A stretch of DNA of 64,000 nucleotides from Polynucleobacter sp. JS-JIR-II-b4 (GCF_018687815.1 NZ_CP061306.1:310001-374000), one strand, 5' to 3'; shown: positions 1-9,570, numbered from the stretch's first letter. Numbers and translations are program-made. The notes: generated by a model not told the origin, from the letters alone.

Positions 1-43
1 GGCTGAAATGAAGCTCCATTATTTTTTGACTGGTGCTCATTAG
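1..43 (+). CDS. C-terminal end of an upstream gene (partial)
   Basis: An open frame enters from the left edge and ends at a TAG at 41-43, giving the tail AEMKLHYFLTGAH. The stop shares one base with the GTG start of the next gene (TAGTG), the usual sign of translational coupling. The fragment is too short to name. Given what follows it is probably another polysaccharide gene, but that is inference. Confidence 0.4.
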   Translation, partial: AEMKLHYFLTGAH

Positions 44-1185
44 TGCGAATTACATTAATTTCACGTTCTTGGCCGCCATTTGAGCGCTCTGGGGTATCGC
101 TCAGTGCTTTCAGCCATGCTCGGATACTGCTCAAACAGGGCCATGAGGTTTCTATTATTGGCGCCATGCAGGGGCTAGATGCAATTTCGCTCTCATTAAC
201 TAGTAGAGTTCAAATTCCTGCATCTGGGTCGGGCGCGCTGTACTCACCAGTTCAGCTCGATAAAAATAGACTAAAACAAGTGCTCTCTGAAAATAAACCC
301 GATCTAGTTATTGTTGAGGCTTGGCAAACTGCTTTAACCGATAGCGCGATTGAGATTGCCTCTGAATTGCATATCCCTATTTTGATGATTAGTCACGGAA
401 TCTCTTTGCATCCTTATGAGAATTCGCTTTCTCAATTTTTGCGTTCAATAGCATGGTTGCCGTATCGTATTTTCAAGCTTCCTCGCTTGATGAAAAAGTT
501 GAGTGCGATTACCACCCTAGACGATCAATCCACTTCCAATAGATTTGCAGATCGAGATCTTGCAAAGGGAATGGGCGTCCCATTAGCAGTGCTCAAAAAT
601 TTTCCAGCCCATGAAATTAAATTGAATGTGCCTAGGGTAGAGCGCAAAATTCAGATCCTCGTGATAGGTTATTTTTCTTCGGTCAAAAATCAGCTTGCTG
701 CCATACAACTGTTGTCTCGCTTAGAAAACCACATTAGCTGTCGTTTTATTGGTGATCGTCAGGGCAGATATTTTGAGGCATGCCAAAAACTTGTTTCTCA
801 ATTGAAGCTTCAAAATCGAATTAGCTTTTTACAGGATGATGAGTGCAATATTGCTCAAGAGATTGCTGAAAGTCTTTTGGTATTCTCACCATCCATTACT
901 GAGGCATTACCAATGACCCTAATCGAGGCAATGGCTTGCGGCACCCCCTTTGTCGCAACGAGCGTTGGGGCTGTTAGTAGTTTTAAGGGGGGCATTTTGG
1001 CCAATACTGCGGATGAGCAATTGAAGGCCCTTCAGATCTTGATAGATATCCCAGAACTCTGGGAAACATATTCTGTGGCCGGTGAAAAACAATATCAAGC
1101 AGATTTTACGGAGGCAGCAATTTCAATTCAGTTGACCAATGCAATTGATCTTGCAGCTCAAGGGTATTCCAACATTAAAGGCTAA
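43..1185 (+). CDS. Glycosyltransferase, family 4 / group 1 type
   Basis: A 380-residue GT-B glycosyltransferase, presumably adding a sugar from a nucleotide-sugar donor to a lipid-linked glycan on the inner face of the membrane. The N-terminal half starts MRITLISRSWPPFERSG and has the typical GHEVSIIG strand near residue 33. The C-terminal half has the donor-site E-x7-E motif (EALPMTLIE, about residue 286) followed by MACGTPFVAT. GTG is used as start and overlaps the stop of the upstream frame by one base, which supports this start. The next glycosyltransferase begins two bases after the stop, so both belong to one transcript. Sugar specificity cannot be read from the sequence. Confidence 0.85.
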   Translation: MRITLISRSWPPFERSGVSLSAFSHARILLKQGHEVSIIGAMQGLDAISLSLTSRVQIPASGSGALYSPVQLDKNRLKQVLSENKPDLVIVEAWQTALTDSAIEIASELHIPILMISHGISLHPYENSLSQFLRSIAWLPYRIFKLPRLMKKLSAITTLDDQSTSNRFADRDLAKGMGVPLAVLKNFPAHEIKLNVPRVERKIQILVIGYFSSVKNQLAAIQLLSRLENHISCRFIGDRQGRYFEACQKLVSQLKLQNRISFLQDDECNIAQEIAESLLVFSPSITEALPMTLIEAMACGTPFVATSVGAVSSFKGGILANTADEQLKALQILIDIPELWETYSVAGEKQYQADFTEAAISIQLTNAIDLAAQGYSNIKG

Positions 1186-1187
1186 TC

Positions 1188-2042
1188 TTGAGTACTTTGT
1201 ATACTTTTCCTGGTGGATTTTGTGTGTTGATGGCGCTTTATGGCAAAGATAAGCCGACTTTATTTAAAAGGGCTTTGGCTAGTGTATTTGCCAATACCCT
1301 ATTGCCTGACCAATGCATTGTGGTGATTGACGGACCTCTTCCAGCCGAGTTAGAGAATTTGGTTGGTCAACTCAAGGTTGATTACCCTCTAATTGAATTT
1401 ATTGTCTTACCCCACAATGTTGGATTGGCTAAAGCCCTTAATGTTGGATTAAAGATGGTTAACTACCCTTGGGTTGTCAGGGCAGATTCGGATGATGTGA
1501 ATTTGCCGATACGCTTTGAAGTCTTGGCAAAAACCCTAGATCAGCAGCCTGATTTGAAGCTCTTCGGTAGTGCCATATTGGAAATTGACGAGAATGAAAA
1601 GCCGCTGACTATGAGAGAAGTTCCTTGCAATGAGAAAGATATTCGCCAATTTGCTAAGACTCGTAACCCTTTTAACCATATGGCGGTGGCATATAGTCTT
1701 GAGGCTGTTTTGGCTTGTGGTTCTTACCCCAGTATTTTTCTCAAAGAGGATTACGGTTTATGGTGCCGCTTTTTAGAAAAACAATTTCCAGTAGCCAATA
1801 TCAAAGAAGTGCTAGTACATGCTTCTGCTGGCATAGGGATGTTTCGTCGGCGGGGAGGAGTGGGTTATGCTAAATCTGAATGGCAGATTCAAAAAGTGTT
1901 GGTGGAATCTGGCTTGAAGGGAAGAGTACGAGCGGTATTGGATGGAGCGATACGCGCTATCTTCTTTTTAATACCATCGAGTGTGCGGGGCTTTCTGTAT
2001 GTGCGACTCTTGCGTAAGCCAGCTGCAAAAGAGTCCGTTTAA
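1188..2042 (+). CDS. Glycosyltransferase, family 2
   Basis: A 284-residue GT-A fold transferase. The N-terminal part (CVLMALYGKDKPTLFKRAL) is the usual GT2 opening, in which a strand is followed by a helix that recruits the nucleotide. The metal-binding motif is seen as VRADSDDVNLP around residue 100, and FLKEDYGLWCRF near residue 185 fits the catalytic-base region (ED-x-W type). A hydrophobic stretch (AIRAIFFLIPSSV) sits near the end. The start is TTG, two bases after the preceding stop. Together with the upstream gene it probably builds part of the repeat unit of a surface glycan. Acceptor and donor are unknown. Confidence 0.85.
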   Translation: MSTLYTFPGGFCVLMALYGKDKPTLFKRALASVFANTLLPDQCIVVIDGPLPAELENLVGQLKVDYPLIEFIVLPHNVGLAKALNVGLKMVNYPWVVRADSDDVNLPIRFEVLAKTLDQQPDLKLFGSAILEIDENEKPLTMREVPCNEKDIRQFAKTRNPFNHMAVAYSLEAVLACGSYPSIFLKEDYGLWCRFLEKQFPVANIKEVLVHASAGIGMFRRRGGVGYAKSEWQIQKVLVESGLKGRVRAVLDGAIRAIFFLIPSSVRGFLYVRLLRKPAAKESV

Positions 2043-2065
2043 AAATGCTTCAGAGTTTTTGGCGC

Positions 2066-3145
2066 TTACTTTAACCACCGTGGCGTATTAAATTGCACGA
2101 TGCTGCGATAGATATAAACGTAAGATATGCAAAATAGAAGGCTGAAAGCTTCTAGCATCCAAGTATTATTCCACCAAAGTGCCGCAGGAAATACTGCAAG
2201 GCTAGATAAAACCCATAGAAATGGAGATGTTCTCGCATTGCTGGAAAAAAAAGGATTTTTTTGATCGGGATTTATCCAACGTGCAATCCGGCCATAAATG
2301 AGCATATGCAAATGCGTACCATCTGGCAATCCAGGATTCATTTTTTTGATAACCTTTTTTCTCCAAATAGAAAATAGAGTTTCAAAAATAGGGTATATGT
2401 TAATCAGACAGGCAAACCAAGGAGAAACGTCAGGGTTACGCATAATTAATAAAATAGACAGAGCGCCAATCCAAAAGCCGATTAGATATGCGCCACCATC
2501 ACCCAGAAAAATCAATCCGCGTGGGAAATTCCAGATGAAAAATCCCATGATGCTACCGATAGTGGTAACCGCTATAAAAACCAACGCATAGTCATGATTA
2601 CGAAAGGCGACATAGCCAATTGCTGTTAATGTAATCATGGCCACCATACAGGCAAGACCATTAAAGCCGTCAATAATATTGTACGAGTTTGTTAAGCCTG
2701 CAATCATGAGGCACGACAAGCTAGCCGCCACTATCGGAAAGCTTAGGATAGGATCAATCCAAGCAACTGAAATGGTGGTAATGGAGGTATGAAGAACCCA
2801 GTAAGCCAAAATACCAGATCCAAAACAGGCGCTTAATCTTGTCAACGGACTAATGCGTTTAGTGGCATCTTCAATTAATCCAGAAAGAAAGGCTGGTAGT
2901 GCGCAGATTAACATTTGTAGCATCAAGATGCCACTCGGCCAATCGGACAATAGTCGAACCAGTGCACCAGCAAGGAGTGCTGAGAAAATAGCAACTCCAC
3001 CAATGCGCGGGACCGCAACGGTATGAAATTTCTGCGGCCCATCAAAATTATTATCCGTTGAAAAGCTCTCGTGAATAAATCGATAACGCACAATCAGCGC
3101 TGTCAATAGACAAGAAAGTACAAAAGCAACAAATAAGGCGGCCAT
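2066..3145 (-). CDS. WecA/MraY-family polyprenyl-phosphate sugar-1-phosphate transferase
   Basis: A 359-residue multi-helix membrane enzyme that transfers a sugar phosphate (GlcNAc-1-P or similar) to undecaprenyl phosphate, the first step of lipid-linked glycan assembly. Family signatures are present: KFHTVAVPRIGG near residue 40, the NSYNIIDGFNGLA aspartate motif, FLGDGGAYLIGF, and a PDGTHLHMLIYGR cytoplasmic loop with the HLH pattern. It lies on the opposite strand to its neighbours, with its stop about 23 bp from the preceding gene. A paralogue with the same motifs lies at 14505-15599. Which of the two primes which polymer is not clear. Confidence 0.88.
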   Translation of the reverse strand: MAALFVAFVLSCLLTALIVRYRFIHESFSTDNNFDGPQKFHTVAVPRIGGVAIFSALLAGALVRLLSDWPSGILMLQMLICALPAFLSGLIEDATKRISPLTRLSACFGSGILAYWVLHTSITTISVAWIDPILSFPIVAASLSCLMIAGLTNSYNIIDGFNGLACMVAMITLTAIGYVAFRNHDYALVFIAVTTIGSIMGFFIWNFPRGLIFLGDGGAYLIGFWIGALSILLIMRNPDVSPWFACLINIYPIFETLFSIWRKKVIKKMNPGLPDGTHLHMLIYGRIARWINPDQKNPFFSSNARTSPFLWVLSSLAVFPAALWWNNTWMLEAFSLLFCISYVYIYRSIVQFNTPRWLK

Positions 3146-3190
3146 TTAAAATCCAAGGCAATGTTAGGTGGTAAGATTGATCATTAAAAC

Positions 3191-4443
3191 ATGATCATCC
3201 AATTTTCAAATAATTTTGAGGTCTTAGGGGAATTGATCAATATCAAAAAGTTAAATATAAACATAAATGATAGAAGAGTCATTTATGCCATGCTATTCCC
3301 GGTGTTGCTATTTGTGATACAAGCCATAGTGGCGGCTAATTCACATCTCAATAATGTATTAAATTATTACCTAACTTTTCTTATTTCCTATTGCTTATTT
3401 TTTTCATTAGCCTATAAATTTACTAAAAAAGCTGAAAAAAATCAGCCTATCGAAGCTGCTTATTGGCTATTTAACTTTTTCTTGCTATTGAAATTAATTG
3501 TTATTGTGTATTTTTCATTGATTTTTGCCGAATATATAAGTCAAAATGGGTATTTGGGTATTCGTGGATATATGACTAGTGAAGCCATAAAAAATAATTC
3601 ATTTTATTATGCGCCATTAATGTATTTAGATTCGTATATATTATCCCCTTTAAATTACATTGCCATTATTTTCTTTATTCAAACTAAGAAATTTGTTAAA
3701 TTAATACTTTTGGCTTTAGAGATTATTATCCACTTTTCGTTATTCTACGCATCTAGAATGATTATATATAATTTCTTTATATTATTTATTATATATAGTT
3801 TGTATGCTGGTCAATGGAAAAAGGGATACACAGTTGCGCTATTTGTATTGGGTATCAGCTTAGCAACTGTATTACAAATGAATCGTGACAAGGACCCCTT
3901 TTTTTTGAGTCTAAGTCACAATTAGCTTCCAGTCTAGCAAGTTTTAATAGTGTGATTGCATACCATGAAGTGCCGCCATTCATTTTAAGTAAAATAAAAG
4001 AGAGGTCCGAGCTATTTAATAGCCCTATTAGACATAGTTTGGCGACTTTTGGATTTATATCTGACCCTTTCGTAGCTTTATTTGTTAAGGATAATTCGCG
4101 ACAATATATGGACTCAAAGCTGATGAGTCAAGAAACTCAAAAATTTACGATAGAACATAAAGGTAATATTTATAATGGGTTTACAACCTTTTTATGGCCA
4201 GCTATCTATGACTTTGGGTTTTGGGGGCCAATAATATATGGGATATTTTTTGGTACTGTGCTAGGTTGGTCCCTAAAGTGTCGAGATCTTAGCCGGCAAT
4301 TAATTTTTATTATTACCTCTTTCTTTATCTATTTCAATTCATTCACCTTTTTTATTACTGGAGACTGGTTTATTGTCCTTTTAATAGGCTATTTCTTTTA
4401 CAGAAAAAATAATGTGAATTCGAAGTCTCCATTTAATGCATGA
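3191..4443 (+). pseudogene. Wzy-like oligosaccharide repeat-unit polymerase, frameshifted (or phase-variable)
   Basis: Two open frames, 3191-3925 and the frame continuing to 4443, together form a hydrophobic protein of about 417 residues, the usual length of a Wzy/O-antigen polymerase. The first frame ends in DKDPFFLSLSHN just after a run of eight T at 3899-3906. Reading on in the other frame after the T run gives FFESKSQLASSLASFNSV and then about 160 more residues with several membrane helices, so one extra T (nine in total) would restore the whole protein. Base composition is clearly AT-rich. The gene lies between two polysaccharide regions. It may be an inactive allele, a slipped-strand switch, or a sequencing error in a homopolymer. 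Confidence 0.75.
3899..3906 (+). other. Run of eight T at the wzy frameshift point
   Basis: The sequence reads CCCC followed by eight T and then GAG. It lies exactly where the coding frame changes in the polymerase-like gene. Homopolymers of this length can slip during replication or transcription and are also common places for sequencing errors. Confidence 0.8.
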
Positions 4444-4549
4444 GTATTTAATCGGTTGCCTAATTTGCAGGGTTGATCTATTGAGGTATGGTCTTTAACC
4501 CAATTAAGTCAAAGTTAAGCAACAATTAATTGCGTAGTTCCTTAATCAA

Positions 4550-4580
4550 TTGGCAACATTTGCAGTTATTTTGGTAAACT
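4550..4580 (+). promoter_or_regulatory. Possible sigma70 promoter before the capsule-type operon
   Basis: TTGGCA (4550-4555) and TAAACT (4575-4580) are separated by 19 bp and lie 45 bp before the start of the GfcA-like gene. The spacing is longer than the ideal 17 bp and the -10 matches only partly, so this is a weak candidate. No better pair was seen in the 180-bp gap. Confidence 0.3.
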
Positions 4581-4624
4581 AAACTTGTGTGCTTTTAGCT
4601 GAATATTTTTTGTTAAGGTGGGAT

Positions 4625-4975
4625 ATGAAAATTAGTAAAATTGTTACAACAGGTTTTTCTGCCTTAGCCCTATGCTTAGGTCCATGGTTAGCTCAAAATG
4701 CTTTTGCGCAGTCCGATGCTGCGGCCCTATCTGGTAGCGGTGTTACTGCAACGGTAACACCAAGCACAACGGATGCAGCAGGTGCAGCACTTCTTCAGAC
4801 AGGTGGCGGGACTACTGGTGCAGCAGGTGCGGCAGGTGCTACCGCAGCAGCAGCTGGAGGTTTATCTACCTTAGCTATTGTTGGCGGCGTTGTGGTGGTT
4901 GGCGCAGCGGTAGCTATTGGAGCATCTGGTGGCGGCGGCGGCGGCGGTAGTTCTGGCACGACCGGTACACGGTAA
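4625..4975 (+). CDS. Small secreted Gly/Ala/Thr-rich protein, GfcA/YjbE-like
   Basis: A 116-residue protein with a clear Sec signal peptide (MKISKIVTTGFSALALCLGP, then a likely cut after AFAQ), an Ala/Gly/Thr-rich middle, a hydrophobic segment (LAIVGGVVVVGAAVAIGA, about residues 80-100) and a run of seven glycines near the end. An in-frame start lies 36 bases upstream, but 4625 is preferred because AAGGTGGGA sits at ribosome-binding distance and the signal peptide then starts normally. E. coli yjbE and gfcA are small signal-peptide proteins of the same low-complexity kind placed first in yjbEFGH and gfcABCDE operons. Here the position is identical. The assignment rests on composition and synteny, because such proteins share little sequence. 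Confidence 0.6.
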   Translation: MKISKIVTTGFSALALCLGPWLAQNAFAQSDAAALSGSGVTATVTPSTTDAAGAALLQTGGGTTGAAGAAGATAAAAGGLSTLAIVGGVVVVGAAVAIGASGGGGGGGSSGTTGTR

Positions 4976-4987
4976 TTCATTGAATGA

Positions 4988-5025
4988 TGAAACCCCCCAC
5001 TGTGTAGTGGGGGGTTTCATTTTTT
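4988..5025 (+). terminator. Strong intrinsic terminator inside the capsule-type operon
   Basis: A perfect 13-bp stem (TGAAACCCCCCAC at 4988-5000 with GTGGGGGGTTTCA at 5007-5019) encloses a six-base loop and is followed at once by six T. It starts 13 bp after the stop of the GfcA-like gene and lies 57 bp before the YjbF-like gene. It should separate high expression of the first gene from lower read-through into the export genes. Confidence 0.93.
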
Positions 5026-5081
5026 AGAAGCAGCGTTTGCTAAGCTCATGAATCTATGTGAGTTCTTGATGGTCTCCTTTT

Positions 5082-5849
5082 GTGCCAACCCGATTAAACT
5101 CTAAGCCGCGCTTTTGTAGCGCTCTCTTCACCCTCGCTCTTTTAATCAACCTTAGTGGCTGCGTAGGAGAGAAACAATCCCTTATTTGGGATACTTTCAA
5201 GCTGGGTATTTTAGGCAATGACAGTCTCATTGATCAGGCGAATTTAAATCCCAGTTACCGTTACTTACGTGCTGATGTCAATGGCAACCCTGCGCTTTTA
5301 GTGCTCGGTTATGAAAATACTAAAGCGGGTAGTGCCATTGAAACTTGGTACTCAAGTAGTAAAGAGGTTTTACAGCTAGAGGGTGGGCGCCTAGCCGGAA
5401 CGGGTGGCCTGGATACCAATTGGACAGACGTTTCTTTAATGGATGCACCCGCCATTACTTCACCAGAACTCTTTCCCAGTGATGACAGCAACACAGCAAA
5501 AGGAAAGCGCAATCCAAAACTCTTTTTCTTTCGTATCCGTAGTGTTATGCCGCAATACATAGTTAATATTCGTGAGGCCGTGGTGATGCAGGGCTTAAAT
5601 GAAGCTCCAGAAGACGCACCAAAAGTATTGCGTGATCCTGCAAATAATTTAAATCTAAGATGGGTTCAAGAAACGGTTGTACTCCAGCCAAATAATCCAA
5701 GTTTGCCAACTCTGAAGGCAATTTATGCCTACGACAAAGCTACGAAAAAGATTATCTTTGGCCGTCAATGTTTAAATGAAAAAGAATGCCTATCCTGGCT
5801 TGCATGGCCATACCCTCAAGGGCAATCACAAGTGAGAGCAGTACGATGA
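5082..5849 (+). CDS. YjbF/GfcB-family capsule lipoprotein
   Basis: A 255-residue lipoprotein. The signal peptide ends in a lipobox (LINLSGC, Cys at residue 27), so it should be lipidated and sorted to the outer membrane. The body has the YjbF/GfcB pattern: a leading NPSYRYLRADVNGNPALLVLGY strand, the ETWYSS segment and a later NLRWVQETVVLQP region. The start is GTG at 5082. Its last bases overlap the ATG of the next gene (ATGA), so the two are translationally coupled. In E. coli gfcB and yjbF sit just before gfcC/gfcD and yjbG/yjbH, as here. The molecular role in polymer secretion is not settled in the family. Confidence 0.82.
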   Translation: MPTRLNSKPRFCSALFTLALLINLSGCVGEKQSLIWDTFKLGILGNDSLIDQANLNPSYRYLRADVNGNPALLVLGYENTKAGSAIETWYSSSKEVLQLEGGRLAGTGGLDTNWTDVSLMDAPAITSPELFPSDDSNTAKGKRNPKLFFFRIRSVMPQYIVNIREAVVMQGLNEAPEDAPKVLRDPANNLNLRWVQETVVLQPNNPSLPTLKAIYAYDKATKKIIFGRQCLNEKECLSWLAWPYPQGQSQVRAVR

Positions 5850-8800
5850 GGGAAGTATTGCTCCGAGCAAGAATGCATTTCCTCATGAACTCTATGACGA
5901 GTGAGGATGGCACTCCACAATCGTTTTGGATTCAGTTTCCGTACCCTTTTTTGGTCAAATCCTTGTTATGGTCTTTTGCCACTATTTATTGTGTGTTGAA
6001 TGCTGGGCAGAGTCAGGCTCAAGCCAGAATAAATGAAGTAGGTACTCAGGCTGTAGACCAAGTGAGCGTCTCATCAGTAACTGCTGAAGAGTCTTTGTCG
6101 CCAAAAATAGTAAAAGGTGAGCGCTTAAGCGATTGGTTATTACGAGATCATCAGGCGGAGCAATCTCCCGCTCAACAACAAACCCCTGAAGGCAATCCTA
6201 AAGCACCTTTCTATCTAGGAAGCTCATGGCTAACGCCTGTAGAGATACCGGACCAAGCAAAAGCGAAACAGAACTTATTAGATAGCTTGGATAAAATCCC
6301 GTTTCCTGTGGATGACCCAGCAGCTTTGCAAACGAAGGCATCTTTAACGAGGTTGATTGATTCCATGTCGGTGACTGGGCGCGTGGTGTTGCCCAATACC
6401 AATCCCCGTTTCTTGCAGGCTAACCCAAAGCAAGATCCCATTTTGCGTGGTAACGAGAAGGTGGTTGTTCCAATCACGCCGCAAAGTGTGACAGTGATTC
6501 GGAATAACGGAACTTTGTGTCAGATTGCCTATCGCCCTCATATTGAGACTCGGGTTTATTTAGAGGGATGTGCGCTCAAAGGCAAGGATCGAGAGCGTCA
6601 GCCAGATTGGGCATGGCTAGTCGAACCAAATGGCTCAGTCCATCAAGTTCCCACAGCCGCTTGGAATGCTGCCCAACAAATATTTCCGGCGCCTGGCTCT
6701 TGGATTTGGGCTCCTCCTCGGTATAGTGAGTGGACCAGTGCAGCAGGGGAAGCTTTTTCAAAAAATCTGGCACAGTTCTTGGGGACACAAGGACCCTCTG
6801 GTTTACCGCAAAGCCCTGGTATCAATGAGTCACAAATCGCCTATTTACCAAGATTAGGACCTCGAGAAATTTATAGCGCCTCTCGTAACCTCCCCATCTC
6901 TAATAATTTATGGGGTGAGACCGGCTTACTTCAAGTCCCATCAGCAAGAGTAGCTCCTGCCGGAACAGGTTCAGCCTCCTTGGCTTTGTGGCAGCCTTAT
7001 GGCACAGTCAATTTAGGCTTTGCCCCATTAGATTGGTTTGAATTTGCCGTTCGATACACCAACATTAATAACGTACCGTACGGCTCCCAAGAACTCGCGG
7101 GTGGGCAGTCTTATAAAGATAAAAGTGCAGGTGTGAAATTTAGAGTTTGGGAGGAAAGTGCTTATATTCCCCAAATTGCTGTAGGTATACGTGATATTGC
7201 TGGTACAGGATTATTTAGCTCCGAATACGCTGTTGCTAGTAAACGGTATAACGATTTTGACTTGAGTTTGGGTGTGGGCTGGGGTCAGTTGGGTACCCGC
7301 AATAATATGAGCAATCCCATGAGTATTTTTGGCTCAAGTTTTAAAACTAGACCAGCACCAACGGTGGGCCAAGGCGGCACCGTCAATACTGGCGCCTTGT
7401 TTCATGGTACGAGTGCCCTGATCGGGGGGGTCCAATACCATACCCCTTGGGATCCTTTGGTCTTAAAGTTGGAGTTGGATGGCAATAGTTATCAACAAAC
7501 ACCGCAGCCAGATTTACCGTTTGGGCAAAACTTGACCACCAAAACGATGTTCAATTTCGGCGCAACCTATCAAGGCAGTTTTTGGGACGTCACAGTGGGT
7601 TTGCGTGGTGGACAGCAGGTGATGTTTGCCCTCAATTTACATGATCGCATCGATCTATTAAGCACTCCGAAAGTGGCTCAAGCAAAACCCGTTACAGTTG
7701 CACTCAAACCTGTTGGCTCCTATGACCCGGTAATGCCTGAAGTACTTGCTTCCAATAGCGGCAATGTAAATGGTGTGATTGGCTTCAGTCAAACTCAGAG
7801 TGCCACCAAGAGTCAGACTCAAGCAGCCCTCAAAACAAACCTTAAGGCTTCAGTCAACAACATCACGAACCCTAGCAATCAAAATGCTCAAGACATCGCA
7901 AATCGAGCGATTAAAAAATATGCTTTAGAGGCTCAGTCAAACAAGGGGCTGGTTTCTCAAAATGGAGGGGGGATTGATTTAAATACCCCATCAACAATGA
8001 GGGGCAGCTCCTCCTTGGAGGGGGGTTCTGCAAATGGCCTACGTGAGGCTAGTCAGTTAACTGCGGTCTACCACCAGACCTTGCTCGATTTTGAGGCTCA
8101 AACCCAGTGGAAAGTAAGCAGTCTGAGTGCGCAGGGTGATGTTTGGACATTGAATTTACAGGATGCCAGCGGTATTTTCATTCGCAATCGACTGGCTCGC
8201 GGTGTTGCGGTAATGCATCGTGATGCGCCCTCTCAAATTCAGTATTTTGAGATTCGTCTCAATAACTGGGGAATGTTAGTCAGTCAGTATCGTATTAATC
8301 GCAAAGATTGGATGTTGGCAGAGACGCAGTTATTACCACCCTCTGAGAGGCATCCTACTGTCCTCACGCAAAATCCTAGCGCTTACTCCACGCTGTGGAG
8401 CAACCGTTCATTGCCATCGGAATCTTCTTCTGCGCCTCCTTTATCAAATGCTACGGAGGAGTCCTTAGGAAAAACGCTAGCGACTCTGGAGCAAAATCCA
8501 CTACAAACCAATTTGGGTGTCAGCTATAACCAGATCGTTGGCGGCCCTAACACGCCCTTGCTATTTGCATTGGGCGCGAAAGGTGACGCATCTTATAAAT
8601 TCAGAGAGAACACCTGGGTTACGGGAACCGTGAATGCCCGTGTATTGGATAACTTTGGAAAGTACACCTATCAGCCTCCCCCCGATGGACTTTACCCAGT
8701 TCGCACTAATATTAGGCAATACATGACTACTTCAGTAGTTACCATGCCTAATTTGCAGGTGACCAATGCCGGTCAGTTAGGCGGGAATCACTTTGCGAGT

Positions 8801-9331
8801 GTATATGCAGGCTACTTGGAGATGATGTTTGCTGGAGCAGGTGCCGAGTATCTTTGGCGTCCTGTGGATAGCTCTATTGCATTAGGAGCAAATATTAACC
8901 GGGTCTATCAGCGCCAATTTAACCAGTGGACTTCATTTCAGAACTACAAGGTAAATACTGGCTTTGTAACGGGCTACTGGGATACTGGTGTACAAGATAT
9001 TTTGGTAAAGCTCAGTTTAGGTCAATACTTAGCAGGGGACCGCGGAGGCACCTTGGATTTATCTAGGGTCTTTCAAAACGGGGTCAAAATTGGTGCATAT
9101 GCAACTCGTACCAACGTGAGTTATTCGGCATTCGGTGAAGGCAGTTTTGATAAAGGTCTTTATGTAACTGTGCCCTTTGATGCCTTCTTTGCCAGAAACA
9201 GCGACTCTACAGCCAATTTATTGTTTACCCCCCTTATTCGTGACGGTGGTGCCATGCTCTTTAGGAAATACCAGCTCTACGATATGACGCGCACCCGCGA
9301 TAGTCGGGCATTGTCATTTGGACCGGATTAA
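5846..9331 (+). CDS. GfcC-GfcD (YjbG-YjbH) fusion-like outer-membrane capsule protein
   Basis: A 1161-residue exported protein. The start at 5846 is chosen because ATG overlaps the upstream stop as ATGA; the signal-like segment FLVKSLLWSFATIYCVLNAG follows about 35 residues later, so a start at 5873 or 5885 is also possible. Residues about 110-300 look like GfcC/YjbG, with a conserved ending (RPHIETRVYLEGCAL, then a WAWLVEPNGSVHQVPTAAWN segment and a proline-glycine exit). From about residue 350 it follows YjbH/GfcD: FDWFE-type strands, GQSYKDKSAGVKFRVWEE, PQIAVGIRDIAGTGLFSSEY, and the C-terminal beta-rich region up to YQLYDMTRTRDSRALSFGPD. YjbH-type proteins are predicted beta-barrels. In E. 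coli GfcC and GfcD are separate proteins. Confidence 0.82.
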   Translation: MREVLLRARMHFLMNSMTSEDGTPQSFWIQFPYPFLVKSLLWSFATIYCVLNAGQSQAQARINEVGTQAVDQVSVSSVTAEESLSPKIVKGERLSDWLLRDHQAEQSPAQQQTPEGNPKAPFYLGSSWLTPVEIPDQAKAKQNLLDSLDKIPFPVDDPAALQTKASLTRLIDSMSVTGRVVLPNTNPRFLQANPKQDPILRGNEKVVVPITPQSVTVIRNNGTLCQIAYRPHIETRVYLEGCALKGKDRERQPDWAWLVEPNGSVHQVPTAAWNAAQQIFPAPGSWIWAPPRYSEWTSAAGEAFSKNLAQFLGTQGPSGLPQSPGINESQIAYLPRLGPREIYSASRNLPISNNLWGETGLLQVPSARVAPAGTGSASLALWQPYGTVNLGFAPLDWFEFAVRYTNINNVPYGSQELAGGQSYKDKSAGVKFRVWEESAYIPQIAVGIRDIAGTGLFSSEYAVASKRYNDFDLSLGVGWGQLGTRNNMSNPMSIFGSSFKTRPAPTVGQGGTVNTGALFHGTSALIGGVQYHTPWDPLVLKLELDGNSYQQTPQPDLPFGQNLTTKTMFNFGATYQGSFWDVTVGLRGGQQVMFALNLHDRIDLLSTPKVAQAKPVTVALKPVGSYDPVMPEVLASNSGNVNGVIGFSQTQSATKSQTQAALKTNLKASVNNITNPSNQNAQDIANRAIKKYALEAQSNKGLVSQNGGGIDLNTPSTMRGSSSLEGGSANGLREASQLTAVYHQTLLDFEAQTQWKVSSLSAQGDVWTLNLQDASGIFIRNRLARGVAVMHRDAPSQIQYFEIRLNNWGMLVSQYRINRKDWMLAETQLLPPSERHPTVLTQNPSAYSTLWSNRSLPSESSSAPPLSNATEESLGKTLATLEQNPLQTNLGVSYNQIVGGPNTPLLFALGAKGDASYKFRENTWVTGTVNARVLDNFGKYTYQPPPDGLYPVRTNIRQYMTTSVVTMPNLQVTNAGQLGGNHFASVYAGYLEMMFAGAGAEYLWRPVDSSIALGANINRVYQRQFNQWTSFQNYKVNTGFVTGYWDTGVQDILVKLSLGQYLAGDRGGTLDLSRVFQNGVKIGAYATRTNVSYSAFGEGSFDKGLYVTVPFDAFFARNSDSTANLLFTPLIRDGGAMLFRKYQLYDMTRTRDSRALSFGPD

Positions 9332-9414
9332 GTTCGGCAACATGAAATTAGCGGCATTAAGATTCTAAAAGGCCGGAATTGGGCTGAAAAGCGTGTTTGA
9401 GCGGGGAATTTTGC

Positions 9415-9420
9415 TAAAAT
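9415..9420 (+). promoter_or_regulatory. Possible extended -10 promoter before the 9571 gene
   Basis: The 239-bp gap between the YjbH-like gene and the next gene contains TGCTAAAAT (TAAAAT at 9415-9420), an extended -10 type element, without a convincing -35. The rest is AT-rich with short direct repeats of AAGTATT around 9430-9455. This could be an internal promoter for the phosphatase-export-kinase half of the locus. Confidence 0.3.
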
Positions 9421-9570
9421 CGTCCACTTAGTATTAAGTATTTTAAGTATTAAAACTTATTTTTTTAAATTGAAGACAGGTTACTAGCCTTCTGAAAATA
9501 TCGGCAATATCTTAATTAATTAAACCTTACGCACTTTTACTTCATTAGCACTTATTTTTTAATTTAACCC

